From: Pelagimonas sp050633425
GTDB taxonomy: Bacteria; Pseudomonadota; Alphaproteobacteria; Rhodobacterales; Rhodobacteraceae
Length of the DNA: 64,000 nt
Reading direction: 5' to 3'
NCBI RefSeq assembly: GCF_050633425.1
Contig: NZ_JBOEGM010000002.1
Location: 186,001-250,000, forward strand
The first letter of the stretch is position 1; the number at the start of each line of letters is the position of its first letter. Shown in pieces: positions 32,302-40,468 of this stretch. Below the pieces are notes generated by a model. The model ran no database searches and was not told the origin of the DNA. It was given only the letters and a program-made list of their open reading frames with translations. The position numbers were made by a program, and so were the translations under genes.

Positions 32302-34038
32302 TCAGGTAAAGGTGATCGAGCCGATCAGGATGGAAACCAGCACAAATCCGATCAGTTTGTGGATCAAAAAGAACCCCCACACCTTGCCGCTGGTATGCGC
32401 AAAATCCCGTGTTTCCACACTTGTTTCAAGCAGTGGAATTGCATTGTCAGAGCTGTAGCGGACCCAGAACCACAGGCTCTTTGGTGCGGTGCCCCAGCGT
32501 TTGCCCACCGCCGCGCCTAAGGCAACCCAGCCAAAGAACCACATGACGGCCCACCACGGATAGGCCCCGAACCCAACAAATACTTTGAGCGGCCAGTACC
32601 ATAATATTCTTTGAAGCCAGCCACTTGCGGTGTCAGGTAGCGACCGGGTCAGTTCAAGCATTTTGGCATATTTGACGGCACGGGCGGCCTCATAATCGCC
32701 AGCAGAAGTGTACCAGTTTTCAAGATCTTCATAGGGTTTGGTCGAAAAATGCCGGGATGTTCCGCCGTTGGCGTTCATTGCGCCCGCGATCCAATTGGTC
32801 ACGTCAGAGGGCCCGGTGGCTTGGCCTTGTTGAGGAGATTTATCGGCCACAAAGCTAAATCCCCGGATGTGGGAATTTGCTAAGTTCATCGGAACAATGG
32901 AGTGATCCACGCGTGTGAAGGAGAGCGGGACATGCGCCAACAGCAGGCCGATATCGGCTTCAAAAACGTGTATTTCCGACGTGTTCCCCCATTTTGGCAG
33001 ATGGAGGCCCGGCTGGTCGGCGTCTGCTAGGTTCGCGCTGGTGAGTACCGAATAGTCCAGCACAAGATCGCCGTTAAACGAGGTGCCATAGGCCACAAGA
33101 TGTTTGATGGTTGCCGAATTGAGATCGACTTTTTGGAATTGACCGTCGTTGAGGTAAAGCAATTCGGAAATATGCGCGGCCCTTAGATCGAGCGTCCCGC
33201 TCACTGTCATTTTGTGAAACTCGGCCGAGCCGGAAATCCGCGCGCTGTTGAAAAACAGGTCACCGACAATCTCTGTTGAACTCATGAACAGGTTCGACAG
33301 GGAGGTAAAACGTGTTGCGGTCAGCCCAGCGTTAAACCGCGACCCGGACGTCGATAGTCCTTTGGCTGCATGGCCGGCGGACAGGCGTACAGGGCCGGCA
33401 AACTGTGATCTGATCAAATTTAAGAAGGTGTCCGTTTTGACCGATACAGCCTGTAATTGATTGAGAGAGGTGTCGTAAAAGGAAATATGTGATGTGGCCC
33501 GCAAGTCGAACAAAAACACATCCTGCAAATCGCTTTTGCTGAACCGGAAAAACCCGTTGAACCGCGCGCCTTTTGCGCTCACCCGTCCTCCGACATATAG
33601 GTCGGAAAAACTAAAGTTTCCGTCCACGCGGGCATTGTCTAACGTCAGGTCTCCGAGAATTTCGGACTGGCGGATATTGAGGTTAACGGGCACCTCGGCC
33701 GCCGCTAGCTCAAGCGCTTCAAGTTGAACGCATTTCAAGGAGAGGTCGCGGCTTGGGAAAGATTGCGCTCTGCGCCTGTCGGTCAGGACGGTCCGCATGA
33801 AATCGGCCGATAGGATGTCAGGGCCGAAACAGGTTGTGTGCACGGTTCCATCCTGTGCGGAAAGTCCTTCTGAGCCATCAAAGGCGGATGTTTCACAGAG
33901 GCTTTCCCAGACCTTTTGTTCAAAGGACGTGAAAGATGCGGGGATGTTTTGCGAACAGGTTTCGGCGGCAAACCCCGGTAATGCGGAGAGCAAAACGAAC
34001 AGGACGGACACAAGGGACAACGGTGAAAGAAGGGGCAT
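32302..34038 (-). CDS. Exported repeat protein with C-terminal membrane domain, unknown function
   Basis: 578 residues. A signal peptide (PLSLVSVLFVLLSALPGFAA) is followed by a cysteine-containing domain, then about residues 95-310 of roughly 20-residue repeats of the type (A/S)-R-F/I-x-G-x-L/F-x-F/L, for example GDLTLDNARVDGNFSFSD, which should fold as a beta-helix like pentapeptide-repeat proteins. Residues about 470-578 hold two or three membrane helices (WYWPLKVFVGFGAYPWWAVMWFF, then a C-terminal pair). So a periplasmic beta-helix is tethered by a C-terminal membrane module that reads like an ion-channel-type two-helix segment. I do not recognise a named family. It stands alone and converges with msrA. 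Confidence 0.75.
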   Translation of the reverse strand: MPLLSPLSLVSVLFVLLSALPGFAAETCSQNIPASFTSFEQKVWESLCETSAFDGSEGLSAQDGTVHTTCFGPDILSADFMRTVLTDRRRAQSFPSRDLSLKCVQLEALELAAAEVPVNLNIRQSEILGDLTLDNARVDGNFSFSDLYVGGRVSAKGARFNGFFRFSKSDLQDVFLFDLRATSHISFYDTSLNQLQAVSVKTDTFLNLIRSQFAGPVRLSAGHAAKGLSTSGSRFNAGLTATRFTSLSNLFMSSTEIVGDLFFNSARISGSAEFHKMTVSGTLDLRAAHISELLYLNDGQFQKVDLNSATIKHLVAYGTSFNGDLVLDYSVLTSANLADADQPGLHLPKWGNTSEIHVFEADIGLLLAHVPLSFTRVDHSIVPMNLANSHIRGFSFVADKSPQQGQATGPSDVTNWIAGAMNANGGTSRHFSTKPYEDLENWYTSAGDYEAARAVKYAKMLELTRSLPDTASGWLQRILWYWPLKVFVGFGAYPWWAVMWFFGWVALGAAVGKRWGTAPKSLWFWVRYSSDNAIPLLETSVETRDFAHTSGKVWGFFLIHKLIGFVLVSILIGSITFT

Positions 34039-34618
34039 TTCAGGGGCTACATTTTGCTGGAAGGCTGGGCTGGGGTGGTCTTGTAGATATCGAGTTACAC
34101 CAAGCCTAGGTCCAAGTTCGGGTTGTGGCGATGGTATGGACCGATAAAAACACGATTTGGTAAAAAAACTTGGCGCGGCGGTTCATTGGGTGGGGGCGAT
34201 GGTGCCAAGCGGATTGCACAGAAGGGCGGGGCGAGCGGATGTGTATGCGCGCTTGAATGACACCCGGTGGGCCATAGGTTGTTGTAACAAGGCGGTCTTG
34301 CTTAGGGCGGATCGTCCAGAAGGTCCGGTCTCGGAGTGAGAGGTTGGTTTGGGTTAGAGCTTTGATTTTAAATGAAAGGTTTCCCTGTGCGCAACCTGTT
34401 TTGAGCGCCTGACGCACCGGGCGCATGACACGAAGAGTGCCAGAGGGGCTTGGCCTGCGACGGTTGCAGCCTATGATTGGGGGCGTCTTTGGCCGGGCGT
34501 TTCGGGCGGGTTTCCATGCATATATGCATGGGACCTGTGTCGATACGGGTGTTCAAAGCAGTGACCGCAAACCCTAAGTTAAGCGCATATGAGTGACAGC
34601 AAACGCATGGGACACGCT
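34039..34618. other. 580-base intergenic region with an 18-bp perfect palindrome
   Basis: No frame here has convincing coding character on either strand. The one clear feature is CCATGCATATATGCATGG at 34514-34531, an exact palindrome about 90 bases upstream of the methyltransferase start, which looks like an operator. Divergent promoters for the repeat-protein gene and the methyltransferase must lie in this space, but I cannot place them. Confidence 0.5.
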
Positions 34619-35239
34619 ATGAAACATGACCAGTTCTGGGACAAGATTGCCCGCAAATACGCATCGGACCCGATTAGCAACATGCCAGCCTATGAGGCAA
34701 CTTTGGCGCGGGTGCGCGCGCTCATCACCCCCGAAATGCAGGTGTTGGAAGTGGGTTGTGGCACCGGGACTACCGCGCTGAAACTCGCGGATGCGGCCGG
34801 GCATTATACCGGCACGGATATTTCCTCAGAGATGATCAAGATCGCCAATGAAAAGCGCATTGATGATGGCGTTGAGGACCTGACTTTTGACGTGGCAAGC
34901 GCGACGCAGGCGGGAGATGGCAATTACGATGCTGTGCTGGCGTTTAACCTGCTGCATCTGGTGCCCGATCCCGAAGCGACGCTGGCGCATATTCATAGCC
35001 AATTGCCCGAGGGCGGGATGTTTATTTCCAAAACGCCGTGTTTGGGAAACAAGCCCTGGTTCATACCGCTGATCGCGCTGATGCAACTGATTGGCAAGGC
35101 GCCGAAACCGGTGCATTCGCTGCGCCCTGACCGTCTGAGAACCATGATCACACAAGCCGGGTTCGACGTTGAAGAGATGATGTTCTTTCCCAAGCAGAAC
35201 ATCAGCCGCTTTATCGTCGCGCGCAAGCGGGCAGGGTAG
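34619..35239 (+). CDS. Class I SAM-dependent methyltransferase
   Basis: 206 residues from MKHDQFWDKIARKYA, where GGGA is correctly spaced; ATGs at 34589 and 34607 in the same frame are possible. Motif I is VLEVGCGTGTTALKLA, followed by the acidic YTGTDISSEMI, DAVLAFNLLHLVPDPEATLAHI and a C-terminal SRFIVARKR strand. It resembles UbiE/Methyltransf_11 enzymes. A hydrophobic stretch (FIPLIALMQLIG) might contact membrane lipids. The substrate is unknown. Confidence 0.82.
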   Translation: MKHDQFWDKIARKYASDPISNMPAYEATLARVRALITPEMQVLEVGCGTGTTALKLADAAGHYTGTDISSEMIKIANEKRIDDGVEDLTFDVASATQAGDGNYDAVLAFNLLHLVPDPEATLAHIHSQLPEGGMFISKTPCLGNKPWFIPLIALMQLIGKAPKPVHSLRPDRLRTMITQAGFDVEEMMFFPKQNISRFIVARKRAG

Positions 35240-35253
35240 AGCAGATGGCGTCT

Positions 35254-35676
35254 CTATCCCTGCGCCGTTTTGCGCAATTCATGAAAAACGATTTCCAGAA
35301 ACATGTGAAAGTTCAGCTCGGCGTCTGAAGGCAAAGAATGATGCACCTGCCGCACCTGTTCGAACGCATATTTCATGGCGACCTCACAGGCGGTGAAATG
35401 GCGGTCGGTCAGATTGAATTTCTTATGAGAAGCTGAAAAGCGGGAGACGAGATCAGCAATGCCGGAACCCGAGGTTGCCGATCGCACAAGATCGGTCATA
35501 AACCTTTCCATCATATGAGTTTTTGCAATTGGATAGCGGTCAAAATGCGGCTGAAGCTCGGGCGCGTCTTCAAGCAGTTTTCTGTAGAACGCATCCCGAA
35601 ACTGGCCCTTCGTTTGAAAGATTTTGGGGAAGTACTCCAACAGATAGCTTGGATCAAATGTTTGCATAATTCTCAT
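35254..35676 (-). CDS. Bacterial globin-like protein
   Basis: 140 residues, the length of a single-domain globin. Helical signatures are FRDAFYRKLLEDAPELQPHF near the N terminus and a candidate proximal haem histidine, His84, in SASHKKFNLTDRHF, with MKYAFEQV following. I see no reductase domain, so it is not a flavohaemoglobin. Such globins bind O2 or NO. The start may be MRIMQTF (35676) or MQTF (35667); the latter has a GAGA ribosome-like site. An FNR-like box 25-38 bases upstream suggests oxygen-linked control. Sequence identity to known globins is probably low, so the call is moderate. Confidence 0.65.
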   Translation of the reverse strand: MRIMQTFDPSYLLEYFPKIFQTKGQFRDAFYRKLLEDAPELQPHFDRYPIAKTHMMERFMTDLVRSATSGSGIADLVSRFSASHKKFNLTDRHFTACEVAMKYAFEQVRQVHHSLPSDAELNFHMFLEIVFHELRKTAQG

Positions 35677-35700
35677 ACGAAGTTGCTAGGATCAAAGTGA

Positions 35701-35714
35701 TTGATACATATCAG
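35701..35714. promoter_or_regulatory. FNR/CRP-family box between globin and fadH-like genes
   Basis: TTGATACATATCAG is TTGAT-N4-ATCAG, one base from the FNR consensus TTGAT-N4-ATCAA. It lies 25 bases from the globin start on one side and about 170 bases from the fadH-like start on the other. Centred at -41.5 it would place a rightward transcript start near 35749, at the beginning of the structured leader. Control by FnrL or a Dnr-type regulator is inferred. Confidence 0.55.
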
Positions 35715-35732
35715 CGGTGTCCTTTCGTGCAT

Positions 35733-35833
35733 TGACCTAGGTTAAGGTCACGTCATCTTCCGGGGAGTCCTGACGTGACGTAGGCGGTGACAAGGTAAAG
35801 CAGATCGTGTGATCTGGGGGCTAAGCCGCCCCC
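35733..35833 (+). promoter_or_regulatory. Structured leader upstream of the fadH-like gene
   Basis: Four perfect stems in about 100 bases: TGACCT-N6-AGGTCA (35733-35750), GTCACGTCA-N15-TGACGTGAC (35747-35779), CAGATC-GTGT-GATCTG (35801-35816) and GGGGGC-N6-GCCCCC followed by TTT (35816-35833). The last is terminator-like and 50 bases upstream of the start codon. The first two overlap and cannot both form. This could be an attenuator or unknown riboswitch-like element, or separate operators. Confidence 0.45.
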
Positions 35834-35883
35834 TTTGGCCACCGCGCCGGGGCGTGGGCCGCGTGCTTTTGGAGGAGCCAGGA

Positions 35884-37926
35884 ATGAGCCACTACCCGCA
35901 TATGTTAGCCCCCTTGGATTTGGGTTTTACCACGCTGAAGAACCGCGTTTTGATGGGGTCGATGCATACCAATCTTGAGGAGCGCGGCGACTGGAATGCG
36001 GTGGCGGAATTCTATGCAGAACGGGCACGCGGCGATGTGGGTTTGATCGTCACAGGCGGCATGGCCCCCAATTTGGAAGGTGGCGTGTTTCCCGGTGCAG
36101 CGGGGCTGTTTAGCGACAAAGACATTGCCAACCATAAGGTGATCACCGACCGTGTTCACGAAGGTGGTGGCAAGATCGCGATGCAGATTTTGCATGCAGG
36201 GCGCTATGCCTACGGGCCGGAATGTGTGTCGGCCTCGCCGGTCAAATCACCGATTTCCCCCTTTCCTCCCAAAGAGTTGGACGAAGACGGTATCGAAAAG
36301 CAGATCGCAGATATTGCCCATGCTGCGGCACAGGCTCAGCGCGCTGGCTATGACGGCGTTGAGGTCATGGGGTCGGAAGGCTACTTCCTCAATCAGTTTC
36401 TTGTCACACATACCAACAAACGCACCGATCGCTGGGGCGGTTCCTATGAAAACCGCATGCGTCTGCCGATTGAGGTGGTCAAACGCGTGCGCGCGGCGGT
36501 TGGGCCTGAGTTCATCGTGATTTACCGGCTGAGCATGATTGATCTGGTGCCAAATGGATCGACATTCGAAGAGGTGGTGCAGCTCGCGCAGGAGATTGAG
36601 ACAGCGGGCGCAACGATCCTGAACACGGGCATTGGCTGGCACGAAGCGCGGGTTCCGACGATTGCCACAAGCGTGCCGCGCCGCGCCTTTGCTTGGGTGA
36701 CCAAGAAGCTGATGGGGAAGGTCGGTATTCCGGTCATCACCTCGAACCGGATCAATTCGCCCGACGTGGCCGAGGGTGTGCTGGCTGAAGGCTGTGCCGA
36801 CATGGTGTCGCTGGCGCGGCCGTTTTTGGCGGATGCGAATTTTGTTGCCAAAGCAGCGCAGGGCCGGGCCGACACGATTGCGCCTTGTATTGCCTGTAAT
36901 CAGGCCTGTTTGGATCACACCTTTGCGGGCAAGGTTTCGACCTGTTTGGTCAACCCCCGCGCGGCATTTGAGACGCAAATCATCCTGTCAGACACCACGA
37001 GCCCAAAGTCGGTTGCGGTTGTCGGAGCGGGGCCCGCGGGCTTGGCAACGGCGATCACGGCGGCGCAGGTCGGGCATAATGTGACCCTGTTTGATCGCGC
37101 CGATGATGTGGGCGGTCAGTTGAACATGGCCAAACAGGTGCCTGGCAAAGAGGAATTCTGGGGCCTTGTGGATTGGTTCCGCACCATGGTCGGCGAGACC
37201 GGTGTGACATTGGCGCTTGGCCAAGAGGTGACGGCTGATGATCTGACCGGGTTTGACGAGGTTGTGGTGGCCACAGGCGTCACACCGCGCGATCCGGGCA
37301 TTGAGGGGCAAGATCACCCCAAAGTGCTTAGCTATATTGATGTGCTGCGCAATAAGGTTCCGGTCGGTGATAAGGTGGCGGTGATCGGCGCGGGTGGCAT
37401 TGGCTATGACATCGCCGAGTTCCTTGTGACCGGTGAGAGCCCGACCGAAAACCTGCCGGAGTGGATGCGCGAATGGGGCGTGACCGACCCCGCTGAGGCC
37501 CGCGGCGGTTTGGCCCCCGAAGGGCCGCAGCCCGAGGCCGCGATACGTGAGGTCACGGTATTGCAGCGCAAGGCTGAAAAACCGGGCAAGCGTTTGGGCA
37601 AAACCACCGGCTGGATTCACCGGGCGGCGCTTCAGATGAAGAAAGTGAAGATGAAAGCGGGCGTCAATTACGAGCGGATCGACGATGAGGGCCTGCATAT
37701 TTCCTTTGGCGAAGCGCGTGAGAACCCTGAGGTGATCGCCTGTGACAACGTTGTATTATGCGCGGGTCAGATCAGTGAACGCAGCCTGGCCGACGCTTTG
37801 GCCGACAAGGGGATCACGGCGCATGTGATCGGCGGCGCGGATGTGGCGGCGGAGCTTGATGCCAAGCGCGCCATTGATCAAGGTGTGCGGCTTGCGGTCG
37901 GATTTGACGGCGCATCTGCGGGCTAA
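35884..37926 (+). CDS. fadH: 2,4-dienoyl-CoA reductase (NADPH), FadH-like
   Basis: 680 residues; the start follows GGAGGAGCCAGGA. The N-terminal old-yellow-enzyme barrel (LDLGFTTLKNRVLMGSMHTNLE) resembles E. coli FadH closely, including GSEGYFLNQFL, IYRLSMIDLV and INTGIGWHEAR-like blocks. CIACNQACLDH supplies cysteines for the [4Fe-4S] cluster. FAD (VAVVGAGPAGLATA) and NADPH (VAVIGAGGIGYDIAEF) folds complete the protein. It reduces 2,4-dienoyl-CoA intermediates during beta-oxidation of unsaturated fatty acids. Trimethylamine-dehydrogenase-like demethylases share the architecture, but the FadH blocks make that less likely. Confidence 0.9.
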   Translation: MSHYPHMLAPLDLGFTTLKNRVLMGSMHTNLEERGDWNAVAEFYAERARGDVGLIVTGGMAPNLEGGVFPGAAGLFSDKDIANHKVITDRVHEGGGKIAMQILHAGRYAYGPECVSASPVKSPISPFPPKELDEDGIEKQIADIAHAAAQAQRAGYDGVEVMGSEGYFLNQFLVTHTNKRTDRWGGSYENRMRLPIEVVKRVRAAVGPEFIVIYRLSMIDLVPNGSTFEEVVQLAQEIETAGATILNTGIGWHEARVPTIATSVPRRAFAWVTKKLMGKVGIPVITSNRINSPDVAEGVLAEGCADMVSLARPFLADANFVAKAAQGRADTIAPCIACNQACLDHTFAGKVSTCLVNPRAAFETQIILSDTTSPKSVAVVGAGPAGLATAITAAQVGHNVTLFDRADDVGGQLNMAKQVPGKEEFWGLVDWFRTMVGETGVTLALGQEVTADDLTGFDEVVVATGVTPRDPGIEGQDHPKVLSYIDVLRNKVPVGDKVAVIGAGGIGYDIAEFLVTGESPTENLPEWMREWGVTDPAEARGGLAPEGPQPEAAIREVTVLQRKAEKPGKRLGKTTGWIHRAALQMKKVKMKAGVNYERIDDEGLHISFGEARENPEVIACDNVVLCAGQISERSLADALADKGITAHVIGGADVAAELDAKRAIDQGVRLAVGFDGASAG

Positions 37927-37951
37927 GTGCCAGCCTGTTTCAAGTGTCAGC

Positions 37952-37994
37952 CGGTTTCGCGTCAGACGGTTTCGCGATTGTGTTTGCGAAACCG
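37952..37994. terminator. Repeat-containing hairpin between fadH and matR
   Basis: CGGTTTCGC occurs twice in tandem (37952-37960 and 37967-37975), and either copy can pair with GCGAAACCG (37986-37994). The genes on both sides converge here, so it probably ends transcription, with two alternative stems. Confidence 0.5.
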
Positions 37995-38061
37995 GTCGGA
38001 TGATGCGGATTGGTTTGGCGGGGCGAACATGAGTGCCGCAGGTGGCCCCTCAGGGCAGGGC

Positions 38062-38718
38062 CTATTCGGCGGCGCTTTTGAGGGTCGCCATGAGGCTGTG
38101 AAATTTTTCGCCTTGGATGGCCACATGGCTGCGCAGGGCGTCTGCGGCGGCTTCGGAATTTCCCTGCTCCAGCGCCTCTAGAATGGCTTTGTGTTCGCTC
38201 ATGGATTGGGCCATGCGCCCCCTCAATCTCAGTTGCTGGCGGCGGAAGGGTTGGAGGCGGCGGTGCAGGGTTCCGGTTTCGCTTGCCAAGAAGGCGTTGC
38301 CGGATTCGCGGTAGATGATTTTGTGAAACCGCTCGTTCTCGATGTAGTAGGAATCGGGGTCCTGCGCGTCGATAGCTTTTTGGCATTTGTTGTTGGCATC
38401 GTGCAAATCCAGCAATGCCTGATCTGAAATGCGTTTCGCAGCAAGGCGCCCACAGACCGCTTCGACTTCGGCCATGACTTCGAACATTTCCATCAGCTCA
38501 ACAACTCCGGGTTGGCGCACAAACGCGCCCCGGCGGGGAATGTGTTCGACCAATCCAGATCGGGCAAGCCTTTGTAAGGCCTCACGTAACGGGGTTCTGG
38601 AAACGCCAAATTGCTCGGCCAGACGCACCTCATCAAGGCGGTCTCCGTCTGAGTAAGACCCGTCAAAAATCCGCTCTTCGAGCTCTTCGGCAATTGAATC
38701 TGCGCGTCGTTGTTCCAT
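38062..38718 (-). CDS. matR: GntR-family (FCD) regulator of malonate use, MatR-like
   Basis: 218 residues. A GntR winged helix (LDEVRLAEQFGVSRTPLREALQRLARSGLVEHIPRRGAFVR) is joined to an FCD effector domain with metal/ligand histidines in NERFHKII, SMSEHKAIL and ALRSHVAIQ. It is divergent from the malonate transport and activation operon and 135 bases from its first gene, with a palindrome in between that matches the known MatR operator. Malonate or malonyl-CoA is the probable effector. Start MEQRRADSI at 38718. Confidence 0.85.
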   Translation of the reverse strand: MEQRRADSIAEELEERIFDGSYSDGDRLDEVRLAEQFGVSRTPLREALQRLARSGLVEHIPRRGAFVRQPGVVELMEMFEVMAEVEAVCGRLAAKRISDQALLDLHDANNKCQKAIDAQDPDSYYIENERFHKIIYRESGNAFLASETGTLHRRLQPFRRQQLRLRGRMAQSMSEHKAILEALEQGNSEAAADALRSHVAIQGEKFHSLMATLKSAAE

Positions 38719-38762
38719 GGCCCAAGTTTAGAATCGCGCAGTGAGAAACTCAAGAACCGAAA

Positions 38763-38776
38763 TCTTGTATACAAGA
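38763..38776. promoter_or_regulatory. MatR/GntR operator
   Basis: TCTTGTATACAAGA is a perfect 14-bp palindrome holding TTGTATACAA, the FadR/FCD-type operator core. From memory the rhizobial MatR site is TCTTGTATACACGA, which differs at one position in the right arm. It lies between matR and matP. Confidence 0.75.
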
Positions 38777-38852
38777 AGCTTGACTTAAAAAACATCCAAT
38801 CCTACCGTGAGCTACCCGGCATTTTTCCGGGGTCACGTTTTGGGAGGAACAC

Positions 38853-39839
38853 ATGAAATCTATAATGAAGACTGTCGTCACCGCGCTGACACTCGCATCC
38901 GTAGGCACCATTGCAGGGGCCACTGAATTGCGCCTGTCGCACCAATGGTCGACCAAAGACATCCGCCACCAAGTCGCCCAAATCGTGGCTGATGAAGTTG
39001 CGGCAGCAAATGTTGATTTGGATATCAAAATCTTTGCATCAAAGTCCTTGTTCAAACCGCGCGAGCAGTACAAGCCGCTGAGCCGTGGTCAGCTGGATAT
39101 GACCGTTTTGCCGCTGTCCTATGCCGGTGGCCAACAACCCGCCTATAACCTGACACTGATGCCCGGTCTGGTGAAAAACCATGATCACGCGGCGCGTTTG
39201 TCGGAGTCGCCCTTCATGGAAGCGCTTGAAGCCAAGATGGCCGAAGATGATGTGATGGTTCTGGTTCATGGCTATTTGGCCGGTGGTTTCGCAGGCAAAG
39301 ACAAGTGCATCACCAAACCGTCAGATGTGGCCGGGCTCCAGACCCGTGCGGCGGGCAAATCGTTTGAGCAAATGCTGGCTGGTGCCAATGCGTCGATCGC
39401 ATCTATGGCGTCGTCGGAAATCTATAATGCGATGCAAACCGGCGTTCTGCAGGCGGCCAATACGTCGTCGTCTTCCTTTGTCAGCTACCGTATCTATGAG
39501 CAGGTCAGCTGCTACACCCCTGCGGGTGATGTGGCGTTGTGGTTCATGTACCAGCCTCTGTTGATGAACAAGAGCGCGTTTGATGAGCTGAACGAAGATC
39601 AGCAAGCGGCGTTGATGGCAGCCTCTGCCAAGGCCGAAGCCCACTATTTGGCCGAAGCCAAGAAGCAAGACGCAGCATCGACACAAGTGTTTATGGATGC
39701 TGGTGTTGAAATTGCTGAGATGTCTGCAGAGGATTTCGAAGCGTGGCGGACCCTTGCCATGGAAACATCCTATGCGAAATTTGTAGAAGAAGTTGAGGGC
39801 GGTCAGGAGCTCTTGGATATGGCGTTGGCCGTAGAATAA
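38853..39839 (+). CDS. matP: TRAP transporter solute-binding protein, malonate type
   Basis: 328 residues with a cleavable signal peptide (VVTALTLASVGTIAGA) and the DctP fold: ELRLSHQWSTKD, KIFASKSLFKPREQYKPLSRGQLDM and the AGLQTRAAGKSFEQML region with the conserved arginine that binds the substrate carboxylate. It delivers the substrate to the MatQM membrane proteins in a sodium-driven secondary uptake system. The ribosome site is GGGAGGAACAC. Malonate is assigned from the downstream malonyl-CoA decarboxylase and synthetase and the MatR operator. Confidence 0.87.
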   Translation: MKSIMKTVVTALTLASVGTIAGATELRLSHQWSTKDIRHQVAQIVADEVAAANVDLDIKIFASKSLFKPREQYKPLSRGQLDMTVLPLSYAGGQQPAYNLTLMPGLVKNHDHAARLSESPFMEALEAKMAEDDVMVLVHGYLAGGFAGKDKCITKPSDVAGLQTRAAGKSFEQMLAGANASIASMASSEIYNAMQTGVLQAANTSSSSFVSYRIYEQVSCYTPAGDVALWFMYQPLLMNKSAFDELNEDQQAALMAASAKAEAHYLAEAKKQDAASTQVFMDAGVEIAEMSAEDFEAWRTLAMETSYAKFVEEVEGGQELLDMALAVE

Positions 39840-39845
39840 CCTTTT

Positions 39846-39893
39846 GGCGGGGCATTGTTTTGACATGCCCCGCCTGTCTGCTCCCCCCCCCCC
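39846..39893 (+). repeat. Strong intercistronic hairpin followed by an 11-C tract
   Basis: GGCGGGGCAT (39846-39855) and ATGCCCCGCC (39865-39874) form a perfect 10-bp stem just after matP. Eleven cytosines run from 39883 to 39893, before the matQ ribosome site. Such a stem is common after binding-protein genes and would keep their mRNA level higher than that of the membrane genes. The C run is unusual. Confidence 0.65.
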
Positions 39894-39920
39894 TAAATTT
39901 CACTACAACAGGAGGCGCAA

Positions 39921-40463
39921 TTGGCTGGCCAAAGCTCCGCCGTTGCTTCCCATACCGGGAACAACCTTTTCCTTCGTGTCGTCGCGGCCCTTTCGACACT
40001 GGCTGGCTGGTGCTCGGCTGGTATGATCGTTGCCGCCGTGGCCATCACCTGCCAAATGATCACCGTGCGTTTTGTGTTAAACGGGTCGACCGTTTGGCAA
40101 ACCGAGGCTGTGATCTATCTGGTCATCGCAGCCACCTTGATCGGCCTGCCCTATGTCCAGCGCTTGCGTGGCCATGTGAACGTCGATCTCATCCCGATCA
40201 TGCTGCCGACAAGAGCGCGGTTTTATATGGCGATCCTGACCTCACTCCTGTCGATCTCCATCGTGTCGCTGATGCTGTTTTACGGCTATGAATACTGGCA
40301 CTTTGCCTGGGATCGCGGTTGGAAATCCGACACCGTGTGGGGCGTGCGCCTATGGATTCCGTATCTGGCGATCCCCGTGGGATTTGGTCTCTTTCTTCTG
40401 CAATTGATCGCCGATCTCGTCGCTGTATTGCTTGGCATCGATAAACCCTTTGGTCTGGAGTAG
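39921..40463 (+). CDS. matQ: TRAP transporter small membrane subunit
   Basis: 180 residues, TTG start five bases after GGAGG. Four transmembrane helices and the DctQ signature (NGSTVWQTEAVIYLVIAATLIGLPYVQRLRGHVNVDLI) are visible. DctQ proteins support the large DctM subunit in the inner membrane. The rare start codon, together with the hairpin upstream, should keep its level below that of the binding protein. The gene is followed after 5 bases by matM. Confidence 0.88.
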   Translation: MAGQSSAVASHTGNNLFLRVVAALSTLAGWCSAGMIVAAVAITCQMITVRFVLNGSTVWQTEAVIYLVIAATLIGLPYVQRLRGHVNVDLIPIMLPTRARFYMAILTSLLSISIVSLMLFYGYEYWHFAWDRGWKSDTVWGVRLWIPYLAIPVGFGLFLLQLIADLVAVLLGIDKPFGLE

Positions 40464-40468
40464 TACAC

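Noticed and set aside
34157..34339. A 60-codon frame in the 34 kb gap
   Set aside because: TTG start without ribosome site and no natural protein pattern.
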